64,000 nucleotides of DNA from Mesorhizobium sp. M2D.F.Ca.ET.226.01.1.1. GTDB taxonomy: Bacteria > Pseudomonadota > Alphaproteobacteria > Rhizobiales > Rhizobiaceae. Numbering within the stretch: position 1 is the first letter of the stretch; every line of letters starts with the position of its first letter. The stretch lies in NCBI RefSeq assembly GCF_004022705.2, contig NZ_RZOY02000015.1, positions 62,001 to 126,000 of the forward strand, given 5' to 3'. Position numbers and translations under genes: made by a program. The notes beneath the pieces are model-generated. The model saw only the letters and a program-made list of their open reading frames with translations. It was not told the DNA's origin and did not search any database. Below, in pieces: positions 32,804-40,463 of the stretch.

Positions 32804-32908
32804 AGCGCGTCGCGCTGAACCGGATTCAGGCGACGCGCTTTAAGTCTTTGTTTTGATGCATGTCGTTGTCCCAGAACCGCTGCGCACTTCTGGGCGACAT
32901 GCATTAGC
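32800..32908. repeat. Mosaic palindromic intergenic element
   Basis: TAAAGCGCGTCGCG...GCGACGCGCTTTA followed by GATGCATGTCG...GGGCGACATGCATTAG. Its first three bases are the TAA stop of the frameshifted paralogue 2 frame. Confidence 0.88.
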
Positions 32909-33032
32909 TTATTCGCCGCCAGGAACCAGGCACGGCTTCAAATCCGGTGATTTTCGCACAAAGCCCAGAGCCCACTGGCAGCTTTTCGGCTTGTAAAGCG
33001 TTGTCAATGCGAACCTTCAGGAGGAGGTTGCC

Positions 33033-33365
33033 ATGAAAAAGCTTCTACTTGCCTCGGTGATCGCCGTCGCGTCGGCGGCCGCCACGGTCGCGCCGGCGGA
33101 TGCGCGCGTGTTCTTCGGCTTCGGCATAGGCCCTTCCTATTACGACTACGGGCCGGGGCCATTCTACCGCCCATACTACCGCCCGTACTACGGCTACCGC
33201 GACTATTACGGCGGTTACTACCCGAGCTATGTGGTCCGCTATCCGCACTATCGGTACTACCGGCACCACAGGTACTATTACGTCTATCACCACCGGCACC
33301 ACCATCACCACTACTGGTGGTACCACCATAGACACCACCACCACCGGCACTATTACAGGTACTAG
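33033..33365 (+). CDS. Small secreted His/Tyr-rich protein, paralogue 3
   Basis: A 110-residue protein with a signal peptide (MKKLLLASVIAVASAAATV, cleaved after ADA). The mature part is extremely rich in Tyr and His, with repeated YRPYY, HHRHHHHHY and RHHHHRH clusters. Such sequences bind transition metals strongly. No C-terminal cysteine module is present, unlike the other two paralogues. The leader and ribosome site (AGGAGGAGG) are identical to those of paralogue 2, marking a recent duplication including the upstream region. Function unknown. Confidence 0.82.
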   Translation: MKKLLLASVIAVASAAATVAPADARVFFGFGIGPSYYDYGPGPFYRPYYRPYYGYRDYYGGYYPSYVVRYPHYRYYRHHRYYYVYHHRHHHHHYWWYHHRHHHHRHYYRY

Positions 33366-33482
33366 GTGACGCCGGCGAATAGCTGATCTCCTCCCGCTTG
33401 TGGGGGGAGATCGCAGTTTCTGCGCCTTGCAAATCTCCGCTAAAATGCCATCTAACTCACCGGCATCCGCGGAGAAATCGAC

Positions 33483-34766
33483 GTGACGCAGCGAGGCGGC
33501 AGCGCCGACCTGCCGCTGCATGGCGGGCGGGTCCCGAAATGGCTGGGCGAGCGCATGACCAGGCTCGGCGCGGTGCTGTGCGAGGCGATCATCCACCATT
33601 ACGGCCGCGACGAGCTCTTGCGACGCCTGGCGCATCCCTTCTGGTTCCAGTCCTTCGGCGCCGTGATGGGCATGGACTGGCATTCTTCCGGCATCACCAC
33701 CTCGGTCATCGGCGCACTGAAGCGCGGACTGAACCCGATGGCCGGCGAGCTCGGCATCCATGTCTGCGGCGGCCGCGGCGCGCATTCGCGCAAGACGCCG
33801 GGCGAGCTGATCGCCATCGGCGAGCGCGTCGGGCTCGACGGCGATGCGTTGGCCACCGCCAGCCGGCTGGTGGCCAAGGTGGACAGCGCCGCCGTGCAGG
33901 ACGGCTACGACCTCTATCTGCACGCCTTCTTCGTCACCGATGACGGGCGCTGGGTGGTGGTGCAGCAAGGCATGAACGGTGACGCCCGCCAGGCGCGCCG
34001 CTATCACTGGCTCTCGGAGGGCTTGACCAGCTTCGTCGACCAGCCGCATGCGGCGATCGAGGGCGAGCGCCAGGGCGAGATCGTCAATCTCACCGACCAT
34101 CGCGCCGAGAAAGCGCGCGGCGGCCAGGTCGAACTGCTCAAGACCATGAGCCCGGAAAAGATCCTGACCGAGCTTGCCGTGCTGGAGCCCCCGGAAATCG
34201 TGAGGGCCGAGCCGGAACCGGCCGCGCAGCCGCTGCTCCCCAACCTCATCATGCCCGCGCACCACGACGTGCGCGAAAGCGACATCGTCATGCGCCGCCT
34301 GCACGGCAACATCGCGTCGGCCATCGAAAGCGGCCCCAAGGATTTTCCGGAGCTGCTGCTCGTCCCCGGCGTCGGCCCGCGCACGGTGCGGGCCTTGGCC
34401 ATGGTCTCGGAGGTGGTGCATGGCGCGCCCTATCGCTTCTCCGACCCGGCCCGCTTCTCGCTCGCCCACGGCGGCAAGGACCGCCACCCCTTCCCCGTGC
34501 CGCTGAAGGTCTATGACGAGACGATCACCGTGCTGAAATCGGCGGTGGGAAAGGCGAAGCTCGGGCGGAGCGAGGAGCTGGAGGCGCTGAGGCGACTGGA
34601 CGGGGAGTCACGCCGGATGGAGCGCTATGTGACGGGGCCGAGTCTGAAGGAGATCGTGGCCGGCGAGATGGACCAGTCGCATTTGCTGGGGGGAAGGAGC
34701 GTGTTCGGGTGGGAGCCAGCTCCTCACAGCAATGAAGGTCCGACGTCTAGAAAGAAGGGCACTTGA
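33483..34766 (+). CDS. DUF763 family protein
   Basis: A 427-residue cytoplasmic protein of the DUF763 family, found in archaea and some bacteria. Family-specific blocks: GGSADLPLHGGRVPKWLGER near the start, HPFWFQSFGAVMGMDWHSSG (51-70), CGGRGAHSRKTP and a tract DDGRWVVVQQGMN. A helix-hairpin-helix-like stretch (LLLVPGVGPRTVRALAMVS) occurs near residue 295, pointing to DNA or nucleic acid contact. GTG 33483 is used, with GGAGAAA ahead. The role of the family is not established. It precedes a two-gene unit on the other strand. Confidence 0.9.
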   Translation: MTQRGGSADLPLHGGRVPKWLGERMTRLGAVLCEAIIHHYGRDELLRRLAHPFWFQSFGAVMGMDWHSSGITTSVIGALKRGLNPMAGELGIHVCGGRGAHSRKTPGELIAIGERVGLDGDALATASRLVAKVDSAAVQDGYDLYLHAFFVTDDGRWVVVQQGMNGDARQARRYHWLSEGLTSFVDQPHAAIEGERQGEIVNLTDHRAEKARGGQVELLKTMSPEKILTELAVLEPPEIVRAEPEPAAQPLLPNLIMPAHHDVRESDIVMRRLHGNIASAIESGPKDFPELLLVPGVGPRTVRALAMVSEVVHGAPYRFSDPARFSLAHGGKDRHPFPVPLKVYDETITVLKSAVGKAKLGRSEELEALRRLDGESRRMERYVTGPSLKEIVAGEMDQSHLLGGRSVFGWEPAPHSNEGPTSRKKGT

Positions 34767-34836
34767 GGCGCTCTCCGATAATAACATCGAAGGTCAGCGC
34801 CGCCAGGCGTCTGTGATCTGGCGACAGTTGCCCGGC

Positions 34837-35075
34837 TCAGCGATACTCACGATTCTGCTGGCGAACCCAACGCACAACAGCCGCGATCCCAACCACTAGC
34901 GCGATCAGCCCCACCGAAAAGAACAGCCAAAAGCGGAATTGCGGCGATGCGAGTTCCGGCTGCCGCTCCGGGACTGAGACAGCCAGGCAAGCATGATCGC
35001 CTGTAAGAAGGCGAGCAGCACGATGACGACCGATACAAGGACAACAGTAAGATAGGCCAAGGACTGCCTGCTCAT
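34837..35075 (-). pseudogene. Two-TM membrane protein gene, frameshifted
   Basis: The ATG at 35075 overlaps the stop of the upstream gene in ATGA and encodes MSRQSLAYLTVVLVSVVIVL, a first membrane helix. Near 34976-34990 the frame must shift; the rest, SVPERQPELASPQFRFWLFF, leads into a second helix (VGLIALVVGIAAVVRWV) and ends RQQNREYR at the stop (34837). With one base restored the protein would be about 79 residues, with two TM helices and little else. The tight coupling to the upstream gene shows that this is or was a real gene. It is the third single-base frameshift in this window. Confidence 0.65.
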
Positions 35076-35560
35076 GGCAACACCTTCGACACCTTACCTA
35101 GGAAATAGTCATAGCGATCGAAGTCGAAGCTGGTTTTGATTTCAACGACGCCGATGAGCCTTTCTGAAAGGCCGGCGTTCAATTCAAACATTCCGGCCAG
35201 ATCGTCCGAAGTCGGCCTGTCAAGAACGCGCCTGACATTCGCGTCAGCGAGGCCCCGAAGCTCCTCGTCGCCCGCAAGACGTTCGGTCTGGCGATCGTAC
35301 CATTCCAGATGCCAAACGGCCTGACGTTCACCGGCCCTTCTCTCCAAGAGCCGCATCTCCTCCTCAGGCGTCACATAATGGATCAGCCCTGCTTTTTCAG
35401 ACAGAACCATGATCCCTCGCCCGAGATAGCCGAAGTTTTTCTTCGGGTATTCCTCGGAATATTCGTCGGTATCCATGGAGCAGACCACGACGCCTTCATT
35501 GCCCTCCCAGACAACGATCTTGTCGCCAATCCTAGCAAGGGTTCCATCGGGATATTTCAT
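35072..35560 (-). CDS. Hypothetical protein, possibly immunity-type
   Basis: A 162-residue soluble protein with no recognised catalytic motif. The N-terminus, KYPDGTLARIGDKIVVWEG then VVVCSMDTDEYSEEYP and FGYLGRGIMV, looks like a small beta-rich domain of the type seen in hypothetical proteins near toxins; the C-terminal half is helical and charged. ATG 35560 is chosen because family-like sequence begins there. The gene overlaps the next by ATGA and encodes a partner for a two-TM protein. A role as an immunity protein is a guess. There is no promoter-like sequence beyond AT-rich DNA upstream. Confidence 0.65.
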   Translation of the reverse strand: MKYPDGTLARIGDKIVVWEGNEGVVVCSMDTDEYSEEYPKKNFGYLGRGIMVLSEKAGLIHYVTPEEEMRLLERRAGERQAVWHLEWYDRQTERLAGDEELRGLADANVRRVLDRPTSDDLAGMFELNAGLSERLIGVVEIKTSFDFDRYDYFLGKVSKVLP

Positions 35561-35680
35561 TGATGACTCAATATCACTTCGTTTAAAATTCCAGACCATC
35601 AGACGAATACATCGGCTGCGCCGATTTGACCTGAGCGATTTCAACTCATGGTTATTCCGCGATCAACCAGCGTTTTATAT
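35561..35680. other. AT-rich upstream region of the hypothetical two-gene unit
   Basis: About 120 bases, clearly richer in A and T than the surroundings, presumably holding the promoter of the minus-strand pair. No palindrome or gene was seen. Confidence 0.4.
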
Positions 35681-35850
35681 TCACCCCACCCCGCTCCCCA
35701 TCATCGTCCCATAGTGCACCGCCAAGCACGGCCGCGGCGTGGGCGTGCGCGCGGCCGGCTGAGAGCACGCGGTCGGAGGCCGCCGCCGACGCGGCGGTCG
35801 CCGACGCGCTCGCTCCAGGATTGCGGCTGCAGGCCGTGGCGTAAGTCCAT
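35680..35850 (-). pseudogene. Decayed copy of the DUF6456-like gene
   Basis: The sequence from the CCCATAGTGCACCGCCA block through CGCTCGCTCCAGGATTGC is closely similar to the gene at 36860-37456 but has an internal deletion and no usable frame. The two copies flank the NmrA-like gene in direct orientation, suggesting duplication or insertion. Only fragments of the original reading (LQPQSWSERV, SRPRARP-like segments) can be recognised. Confidence 0.7.
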
Positions 35851-35902
35851 GCCGACAATGCACCTAACATTTTGATTCGTCGTAACCCGCCAACTGCCTG
35901 AT

Positions 35903-36775
35903 TCACATCGCAAGTGCGCCTTTCTTCTCGACCAGCGCAGCGACGTAGTTTTCCAGGGTGATCTTGCCGCGCTCCGGATCCTCCGGCTGCATGGGACCAT
36001 CGAGCGTAGCAGCCGTCATGCGCGCATAGGATCGCGCTGCCGCTTTTGAAAAGCCGAGTTGCTGATAGGTCTCCAGCCAGAGCTCTTGCGGCGTGGTCAC
36101 CACTCGCACCTCCTTGCCCAGTGCCTCGGCAAAGGCGCGCGCGACATCGGCCGGCGAATAGCGCTTTGGCCCTTCGACATAATGCACGCGTGTTTGGGCT
36201 ACAGGCTCCAGCAAAAGCCGCGCGGCGGCCTCGCCGAGATCCTGCGGCGCCACCATCGGCAGTCTGAAATCGGCCGGGAAGAAGGAATTGATGATACCGT
36301 CACGCCGCGCCGTCTCCAGTGCCTGATCCCAATTGCTCATGTAGTAGGCGGCGCGGATAATACTGGCCGGAATGGTCTGCGCCTTCAGCTTCTGCTCGAA
36401 GCCGTAGAGCACGGAAAGATCGCCGATGCCTTCGCCCGGCTGCGCGCCATAGGTCGATTCCGCCACCACCTTTTCAAGACCTGAGCCTGCAAGCGCTGTG
36501 ACGATGGCGGCAACTGTCTTCTGCTCTTCGGCGTCGGTATCGGTCGCCGGATCGGCAGGCGGGTTGAGAAGAAAGGCGCGGCGGCCTTGTCGCAACACCT
36601 TGCGCAGCGCCTCGGGGTCGCGAACATCCGCCTCCGCGACCTCAGCGCCCTGCTCGGCCAAATGTGCCGCATTGGCCTTATCGCGCGTCACCACCGTGAC
36701 CGCCTCGCCGCGCCGCAACAGCGCCGCCGCCGCGCCCGAACCGACATGGCCGGTGCCACCCAGGATGATGTGCAT
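35903..36775 (-). CDS. NmrA-like NAD(P)-binding protein
   Basis: A 290-residue Rossmann-fold protein of the NmrA/HSCARG atypical SDR family, related to quinone oxidoreductase 2 type proteins. It begins MHIILGGTGHVGSGAAAALL with the GxxGxxG dinucleotide motif (residues 6-12). No canonical SDR Y-x3-K catalytic motif is present; SIIRAAYYMSNW and FRLPMVAPQDLGEAAARLL are typical of NmrA-type proteins. ATG 36775 is chosen because the motif starts there. It lies between a complete and a decayed copy of the DUF6456-like gene. It likely senses or uses NAD(P)(H). Confidence 0.88.
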   Translation of the reverse strand: MHIILGGTGHVGSGAAAALLRRGEAVTVVTRDKANAAHLAEQGAEVAEADVRDPEALRKVLRQGRRAFLLNPPADPATDTDAEEQKTVAAIVTALAGSGLEKVVAESTYGAQPGEGIGDLSVLYGFEQKLKAQTIPASIIRAAYYMSNWDQALETARRDGIINSFFPADFRLPMVAPQDLGEAAARLLLEPVAQTRVHYVEGPKRYSPADVARAFAEALGKEVRVVTTPQELWLETYQQLGFSKAAARSYARMTAATLDGPMQPEDPERGKITLENYVAALVEKKGALAM

Positions 36776-36859
36776 GGCTTTGTCCTTCCTTGATCGTTGC
36801 ATGCCCGGTCAATGGGCGAGCGAGCGATGGGTTCAACCGATACTGACAGGTACTGCCGC

Positions 36860-37456
36860 TCACCCCGCCCGCCTCCCCATCATCCCATAGTGCACCGCCA
36901 ACAGATCCAGCCCGACCTTCAGCAGCTTCACCACCACATCCCGTCCCTCGCCGCTGCGTTCGGCGATAGCCTTCACCGACTGGCCTTCGAGGCAGGTCTT
37001 GCGCACCACCTCCGCCACCTCCCAGTGGGCGAGGGCCGCCGTGGCGTGGGCATGCGCCCGGCCGGCTGAGAGGACGCGGTCGGGGACGCCGCCGCCGACG
37101 CGGCCACCGTCGACGCGCTCGCTCCAGGATTGCGGCTGCAGGCCATCGCGCTGGCTGCGTTCGAAATCGTCGCGAAACCGCTGGCCGGCCTCGCGCTGTT
37201 GGCGCATCAGCGAGGTGATCCCGACAAGCGGATCGACATTGCGCAGGCGCACGATGCCGCCGGTGGAGGTGTAGCCGCCGTTCGAGACTTCGTAGACGCG
37301 CCGCGCCTCGGCCGTGCCGGCGGTGAGGCGCTGGCGGCCGAAGGCGTCCTGCTTCAGCGCGAAATCGTGGCCGACCTCGCGGCGGATGCGCACCTGCTCG
37401 GCCTCGCCCTTGGGGAGTTTTGGGGGTTGCGGTTTTTTGGCAGCTTTGCGGGGCAT
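36860..37456 (-). CDS. DUF6456-like protein
   Basis: A 198-residue basic cytoplasmic protein. Its C-terminal segment RFRDDFERSQRDGLQPQSW with the later VVVKLLKVGLDLLAVHYGMM resembles DUF6456, a domain common in alphaproteobacterial regulators and phage-like loci. The N-terminus is short and rich in Lys/Pro (PRKAAKKPQPPKLPKGEAEQ). ATG 37456 follows a repeat block that otherwise could be read through in frame, so it marks the true start. A decayed second copy lies at 35680. It belongs to a run of minus-strand genes behind the divergent S24 repressor. A DNA-related role is inferred. Confidence 0.6.
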   Translation of the reverse strand: MPRKAAKKPQPPKLPKGEAEQVRIRREVGHDFALKQDAFGRQRLTAGTAEARRVYEVSNGGYTSTGGIVRLRNVDPLVGITSLMRQQREAGQRFRDDFERSQRDGLQPQSWSERVDGGRVGGGVPDRVLSAGRAHAHATAALAHWEVAEVVRKTCLEGQSVKAIAERSGEGRDVVVKLLKVGLDLLAVHYGMMGRRAG

Positions 37457-37494
37457 GGGTGCGGTCCTTTGTGGGTGGTGGAAACTGGAGAGGT

Positions 37495-37672
37495 TGGCGG
37501 GACAGCACCCCCCTCTGTCCTGCCGGACATCTCCCCCGCAAGGGGGGAGATTGGCAGCTCTGGCGCAGGCGCCCTTCCTGCAACGCTGGCGATTGGCGAA
37601 AGCCGTGATGAGAGCTGATCTCCCCCCTTGCGGGGGAGATGGCCGGCAGGCCAGAGGGGGGGTGCCTGGCAC
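37495..37672. repeat. Pair of GGGGGAGAT-hairpin repeats
   Basis: Two inverted arms: CCCCCTCTGTCCTGCCGGAC with CCGCAAGGGGGGAGATTGGC (about 37500-37556) and GATCTCCCCCCTTGCGGGGG with AGATGGCCGGCAGGCCAGAG (about 37613-37672), enclosing about 60 bp. It separates the DUF6456-like gene from the next gene of the module. Confidence 0.82.
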
Positions 37673-37697
37673 CGACAATCTCGAGATTGGCTGGCGC

Positions 37698-38003
37698 CTA
37701 TGTTTTCACCAGCTTCACAGGTAAATCCCCTCTCCGCTTCGCCGTCAGCTCCCGCATCAGCCGCCGCTCCCGCACCTCGATCGAAAGCTGCGCGCTCGAC
37801 GGGCAGAACTGGGCGTTGCCGGCCTTGGCCTCGCCGCGGATGAAGCGCCGGATGGCGGCCTCGACGTCTTGAAGTTCGGCATCCTGCACGGCGGCGAGAT
37901 AGCCGCGCAGCTGCATCTCGGCGTCAGCGAGCGCGGATTGCGGGAAGCAAGAAAACATCGCGGCCAGCGCTTTCGCCGCCTGCTGCAATTCGGCTGCGGT
38001 CAT
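37698..38003 (-). CDS. Hypothetical protein of the phage-like module
   Basis: A 101-residue helical cytoplasmic protein (MTAAELQQAAKALAAMFSC at the start, a central AEMQLRGYLAAVQDAELQDV helix, and a basic C-terminus with RRLMRELTAKR). It resembles the small helper proteins encoded next to phage replication genes. Its start overlaps the end of the preceding gene by about 80 bases in another frame, which shows compact organisation of phage style. No catalytic motif. Its role is unknown. Confidence 0.6.
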   Translation of the reverse strand: MTAAELQQAAKALAAMFSCFPQSALADAEMQLRGYLAAVQDAELQDVEAAIRRFIRGEAKAGNAQFCPSSAQLSIEVRERRLMRELTAKRRGDLPVKLVKT

Positions 38004-38604
38004 TGATCTCCTCGATGATCTTGTTGGCGGCATCGACATGGGTGTTGCGGCGATGCCATTTTTGTCCGGCTGGGCGATCCGAAACCGCTTTCCCATGTCT
38101 GTCCCGCGAAGTGACAGTCGGGGGAGAAAAAGCCGGGGCTTTTTCTCCCGATGGATCGATGGCTTGTGGATTCTGGGAGTCTGGACTCTGGGGTTTATCC
38201 CCTGCCCTTGCCCGCCGCTTATCCGACGCCGAAAAAGCGCTTTCCCTCGAAAGGCTTGGGTTGCCGCCCTTCAAGCCGTTGCGGCGCGCCACGCGCGCCT
38301 TGCGGGCATCCGCGATCATGCGCCGGGAATAGACGCGGCCGCGGCGGTCGCGCGAGAAGACACGGTTCTGCTCCAGTTCGGCAAGCAGCGCGCCAAGCTC
38401 CGCCTCCGGACAGCCGGAAAGGCGCGCGAGCGCCGCCTCGTCCAGCCCCTTGCCGGCGATGGCGACATAGCCGATGGGCTCGTGCGCCGCGGCAATGCAC
38501 AGCATGCGCATCCATAGGCCCTGCGCTGCCAGCGAGCACAGGCGCAGGTTCGGATCGGACTCCCAGTCCGACCAGAAGAATTTCGACCAGATCGTTCCGC
38601 TCAT
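37924..38604 (-). CDS. Phage replisome-organiser-like protein
   Basis: A 226-residue protein. The N-terminal 110 residues match the replication-initiator-like winged-helix type found in phage and rhizobial genomes: WSKFFWSDWESDPNLRLCSL, AAQGLWMRMLCIAAAHEPIG, then LDEAALARLSGCPEAELGAL and the segment RVFSRDRRGRVYSRRMIAD. The C-terminal half is basic, disordered and rich in Ser/Asp/Arg. This arrangement is that of DnaA/DnaB-loader or organiser proteins that bind an origin. It is co-oriented with the GcrA-like and DUF6456-like genes, all facing away from the S24 repressor. Not proven by motifs. Confidence 0.65.
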   Translation of the reverse strand: MSGTIWSKFFWSDWESDPNLRLCSLAAQGLWMRMLCIAAAHEPIGYVAIAGKGLDEAALARLSGCPEAELGALLAELEQNRVFSRDRRGRVYSRRMIADARKARVARRNGLKGGNPSLSRESAFSASDKRRARAGDKPQSPDSQNPQAIDPSGEKAPAFSPPTVTSRDRHGKAVSDRPAGQKWHRRNTHVDAANKIIEEINDRSRIAAGGESAGRDVFLLPAIRAR

Positions 38605-38641
38605 GGGGAGGAGTCCGGGTGAGCGGCGGGGCAGCGGCGAT

Positions 38642-38840
38642 TGTCTAATCTCCCCCCTTGAGGGGGAGATGGCCGGCAGGACAGAGGGGGGCGCTGTCCC
38701 GCCAGCATATCAGTGTTTGGAATCCCTACCCAGTCACAACAGACTGAAGCGAAAGACAGTTCTGAGACGTCGCGTTCCTTCGCGCCCCCCTCTGCCCTGC
38801 CGGGCATCTCCCCCACCTGGGGGGAGATCAGCAGCTTCAC
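38642..38840. repeat. Inverted pair of GGGGGAGAT-hairpin repeats
   Basis: A left arm (about 38648-38700) and an inverted right arm (about 38785-38836) around about 85 bp. It sits between the replisome-organiser-like gene and the GcrA-like gene. Confidence 0.82.
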
Positions 38841-38842
38841 CC

Positions 38843-39643
38843 TCACATCCCCCTCCCGCGATGGCCGTGGAACCTTGCGTGATGGTGCGCGCAGTAGGAC
38901 CGCGTGGCGGATGTCGGCAAACCGCAGCACAGCATGTCGGGCCCGGGACGCGCGCCCAGCGGGTCGGTCTCCGGCTCTTCGCGCAGCGCGAGGTCGAGCG
39001 GGGCGCGGCAGCGGCCGAACAGGCAGTCGAGGAAGCGCATGGCCGCGACATGCGGCTGGCGGCCGGGGTTTACCGCAGGCGGCGGCGCGGGGAGCTTGTA
39101 GAGCTGCGCTTCGGATTTCTGGCGCTCGCCAGGCGCAAGCCAGGCCGGCGGCAAAGTGCGCGCCGGCTTGCGGGGTTTGGGTCTTTTCGACTTGGAGGTG
39201 CGGGCGGTGGTTTGCGCCTGCGTGGGGTTGCCTACGACCGATACGTCGGCGGGACAGCACCCCCCTCTGTCCTGCCGGACATCTCCCCCGCAAGGGGGGA
39301 GATCGGCGGTTGCGCCGCCGGCGCCTTCCACCAGCTCGGCATATCTGGAAAGCGCGGCCGGCTCGGAGAGCGCCATCCCTCCAACCACCGTCCTGCCTCG
39401 CCGGCCCGGACGATCCGGCCGCGCCTGCTTCCTCGGCCGGCCGCCGGCGCGGCCGCCCTTGGGGTTGGCGAAGCCGATGGCTCTCAAGCCGGCATTGCGG
39501 TGGACGATGCCGATGATGGCGTTGCGCGTGACCGGGCTGCCGCGCAGCGCGCTGAAGCGGCCGGCGATGCGCGAGGCCGAAAGCCCCTCCTTCAGCCAGG
39601 CGGCGATCTCGTCGATTTCCTTTTCAGTATAGGCGGCTGCCAT
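38843..39643 (-). CDS. GcrA-like cell-cycle regulator with an in-frame repeat insertion
   Basis: A 266-residue GcrA-like protein. The N-terminal HTH-type domain is recognisable (YTEKEIDEIAAWLKEGLSA, RIAGRFSALRG, VTRNAIIGIVHR, residues 5-48). The C-terminal half carries the cysteine/histidine module: FLDCLFGRCRAP (C207, C212), MLCCGLP (C239, C240) and SYCAHHH (C251, H253-H255), as in GcrA. Residues about 113-134 (DLPPCGGDVRQDRGGCC) are encoded by one copy of the dispersed repeat, read in frame without a stop, making the protein longer than GcrA. GcrA-type proteins act with sigma-70 on cell-cycle promoters. It lies in the phage-like module. Confidence 0.72.
   Translation of the reverse strand: MAAAYTEKEIDEIAAWLKEGLSASRIAGRFSALRGSPVTRNAIIGIVHRNAGLRAIGFANPKGGRAGGRPRKQARPDRPGRRGRTVVGGMALSEPAALSRYAELVEGAGGATADLPPCGGDVRQDRGGCCPADVSVVGNPTQAQTTARTSKSKRPKPRKPARTLPPAWLAPGERQKSEAQLYKLPAPPPAVNPGRQPHVAAMRFLDCLFGRCRAPLDLALREEPETDPLGARPGPDMLCCGLPTSATRSYCAHHHARFHGHRGRGM
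39245..39306. repeat. GGGGGAGAT-hairpin repeat inside the GcrA-like gene
   Basis: CGGGACAGCACCCCCC...ACATCTCCCCCGCAAGG, one arm of the dispersed family, here inside the coding region of the GcrA-like gene and read in frame. Confidence 0.85.
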
Positions 39644-39752
39644 CTTCTCGTTCCGTTGATTGCCAAGGGGTGTGCGAAGGGCCAGGCTTCGGCCAGGCGC
39701 CATGGTTCGGCCGCGCGGCCGTCGGTCAGGTCAGGTGGGGAAAGTGGTGGGT

Positions 39753-40058
39753 TCAGGCGGCGCCGGGCGCGGCGCCGTTCAGTCGATCAAGCGCCGCCTC
39801 GGCGGCGGCCCGCGTCTGGCCCGACACCGCCCGGCCCGATGCGCGGTCGAACAGGATGACGGTGCCGTCCTCGGTGCGAATGCAGCTTGTGGCCGAATTG
39901 GCGGCCGGAGCCGGGGGAGGAGCGGCTCCGGCCGTTCCGGTGAACCGGGGTGCGGGCGGTTCGACCGGATCCGGGGCAAGCGCCCCGGGATGCGCCCGGA
40001 CCGGGGAGGAGGACAGTCCGGACGATTGGAGTTCGAGATGTGACGGGAGCGCGTTCAT
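39753..40058 (-). CDS. Hypothetical protein of the phage-like module
   Basis: A 101-residue protein. The N-terminal 55 residues are Pro/Ala-rich and look disordered; the C-terminus is TEDGTVILFDRASGRAVSGQ followed by an Ala-rich helix. No known domain. Start ATG 40058 lies in the ATGA overlap with the preceding gene, so both are coupled. It is probably part of the regulatory module under the S24 repressor. Confidence 0.55.
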   Translation of the reverse strand: MNALPSHLELQSSGLSSSPVRAHPGALAPDPVEPPAPRFTGTAGAAPPPAPAANSATSCIRTEDGTVILFDRASGRAVSGQTRAAAEAALDRLNGAAPGAA

Positions 40059-40384
40059 GCCGCCTCCCCTTGCATGGCGCCCGCCCGTTGCGTGGCGGCA
40101 GCGCGGCCGGCCAGCCATTCGTAGCTGACGCCGGCAATGCCCAGCCTGCGGCTTGCCGCCACCACGAGCGGCCAGTGCTGCGGCGCGATGCGGCCGCGCC
40201 GGCGCATCTGGCGCGCCGCCTCGTAGCCGCAACCGACATCGGTGGCGAAAGCGCCGATGCTGCCCCAGCGGTCGATAAGCCCTGAGATACTCATGGGCAG
40301 CCCCAAGATACTCGTGGGCAGCCCCGGCATAGGCTGCGGCGGAATCACTGGCAGTGCGGAAATGCTTGCGGGATGCTCATTCAT
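40055..40384 (-). CDS. Small Cro/HTH-like protein, divergent from the S24 repressor
   Basis: A 109-residue protein. The first 35 residues are Pro/Leu/Ile-rich (PGLPTSILGLPMSISGL). The segment IGAFATDVGCGYEAARQMRR with RRRGRIAPQHWPLVVAASRR is like the helix-turn-helix of small Cro-type phage regulators. It starts at 40384 next to an operator of CGTAC-N5-GTACG type and diverges from the repressor gene at 40464, the usual layout of a phage-type genetic switch. It overlaps the next gene by ATGA. Confidence 0.6.
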   Translation of the reverse strand: MNEHPASISALPVIPPQPMPGLPTSILGLPMSISGLIDRWGSIGAFATDVGCGYEAARQMRRRGRIAPQHWPLVVAASRRLGIAGVSYEWLAGRAAATQRAGAMQGEAA

Positions 40385-40392
40385 GCGCTAAG

Positions 40393-40441
40393 CGTACGTT
40401 ATGTACGAATGACGCGCAAGCGAAATCGTACACTTTGGACG
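40393..40441. promoter_or_regulatory. Two operators in the divergent gap of the S24 module
   Basis: CGTAC-GTTAT-GTACG (40393-40407) is a perfect inverted repeat; CGTAC-ACTTT-GGACG (40427-40441) is a one-mismatch copy, and a half-site TGTACGA lies at 40458-40464 over the repressor start codon. The same inverted repeat recurs at 46324-46338 over the promoter of a distant gene. Confidence 0.75.
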
Positions 40442-40463
40442 AAATTTTCAGGCATTTTGTACG

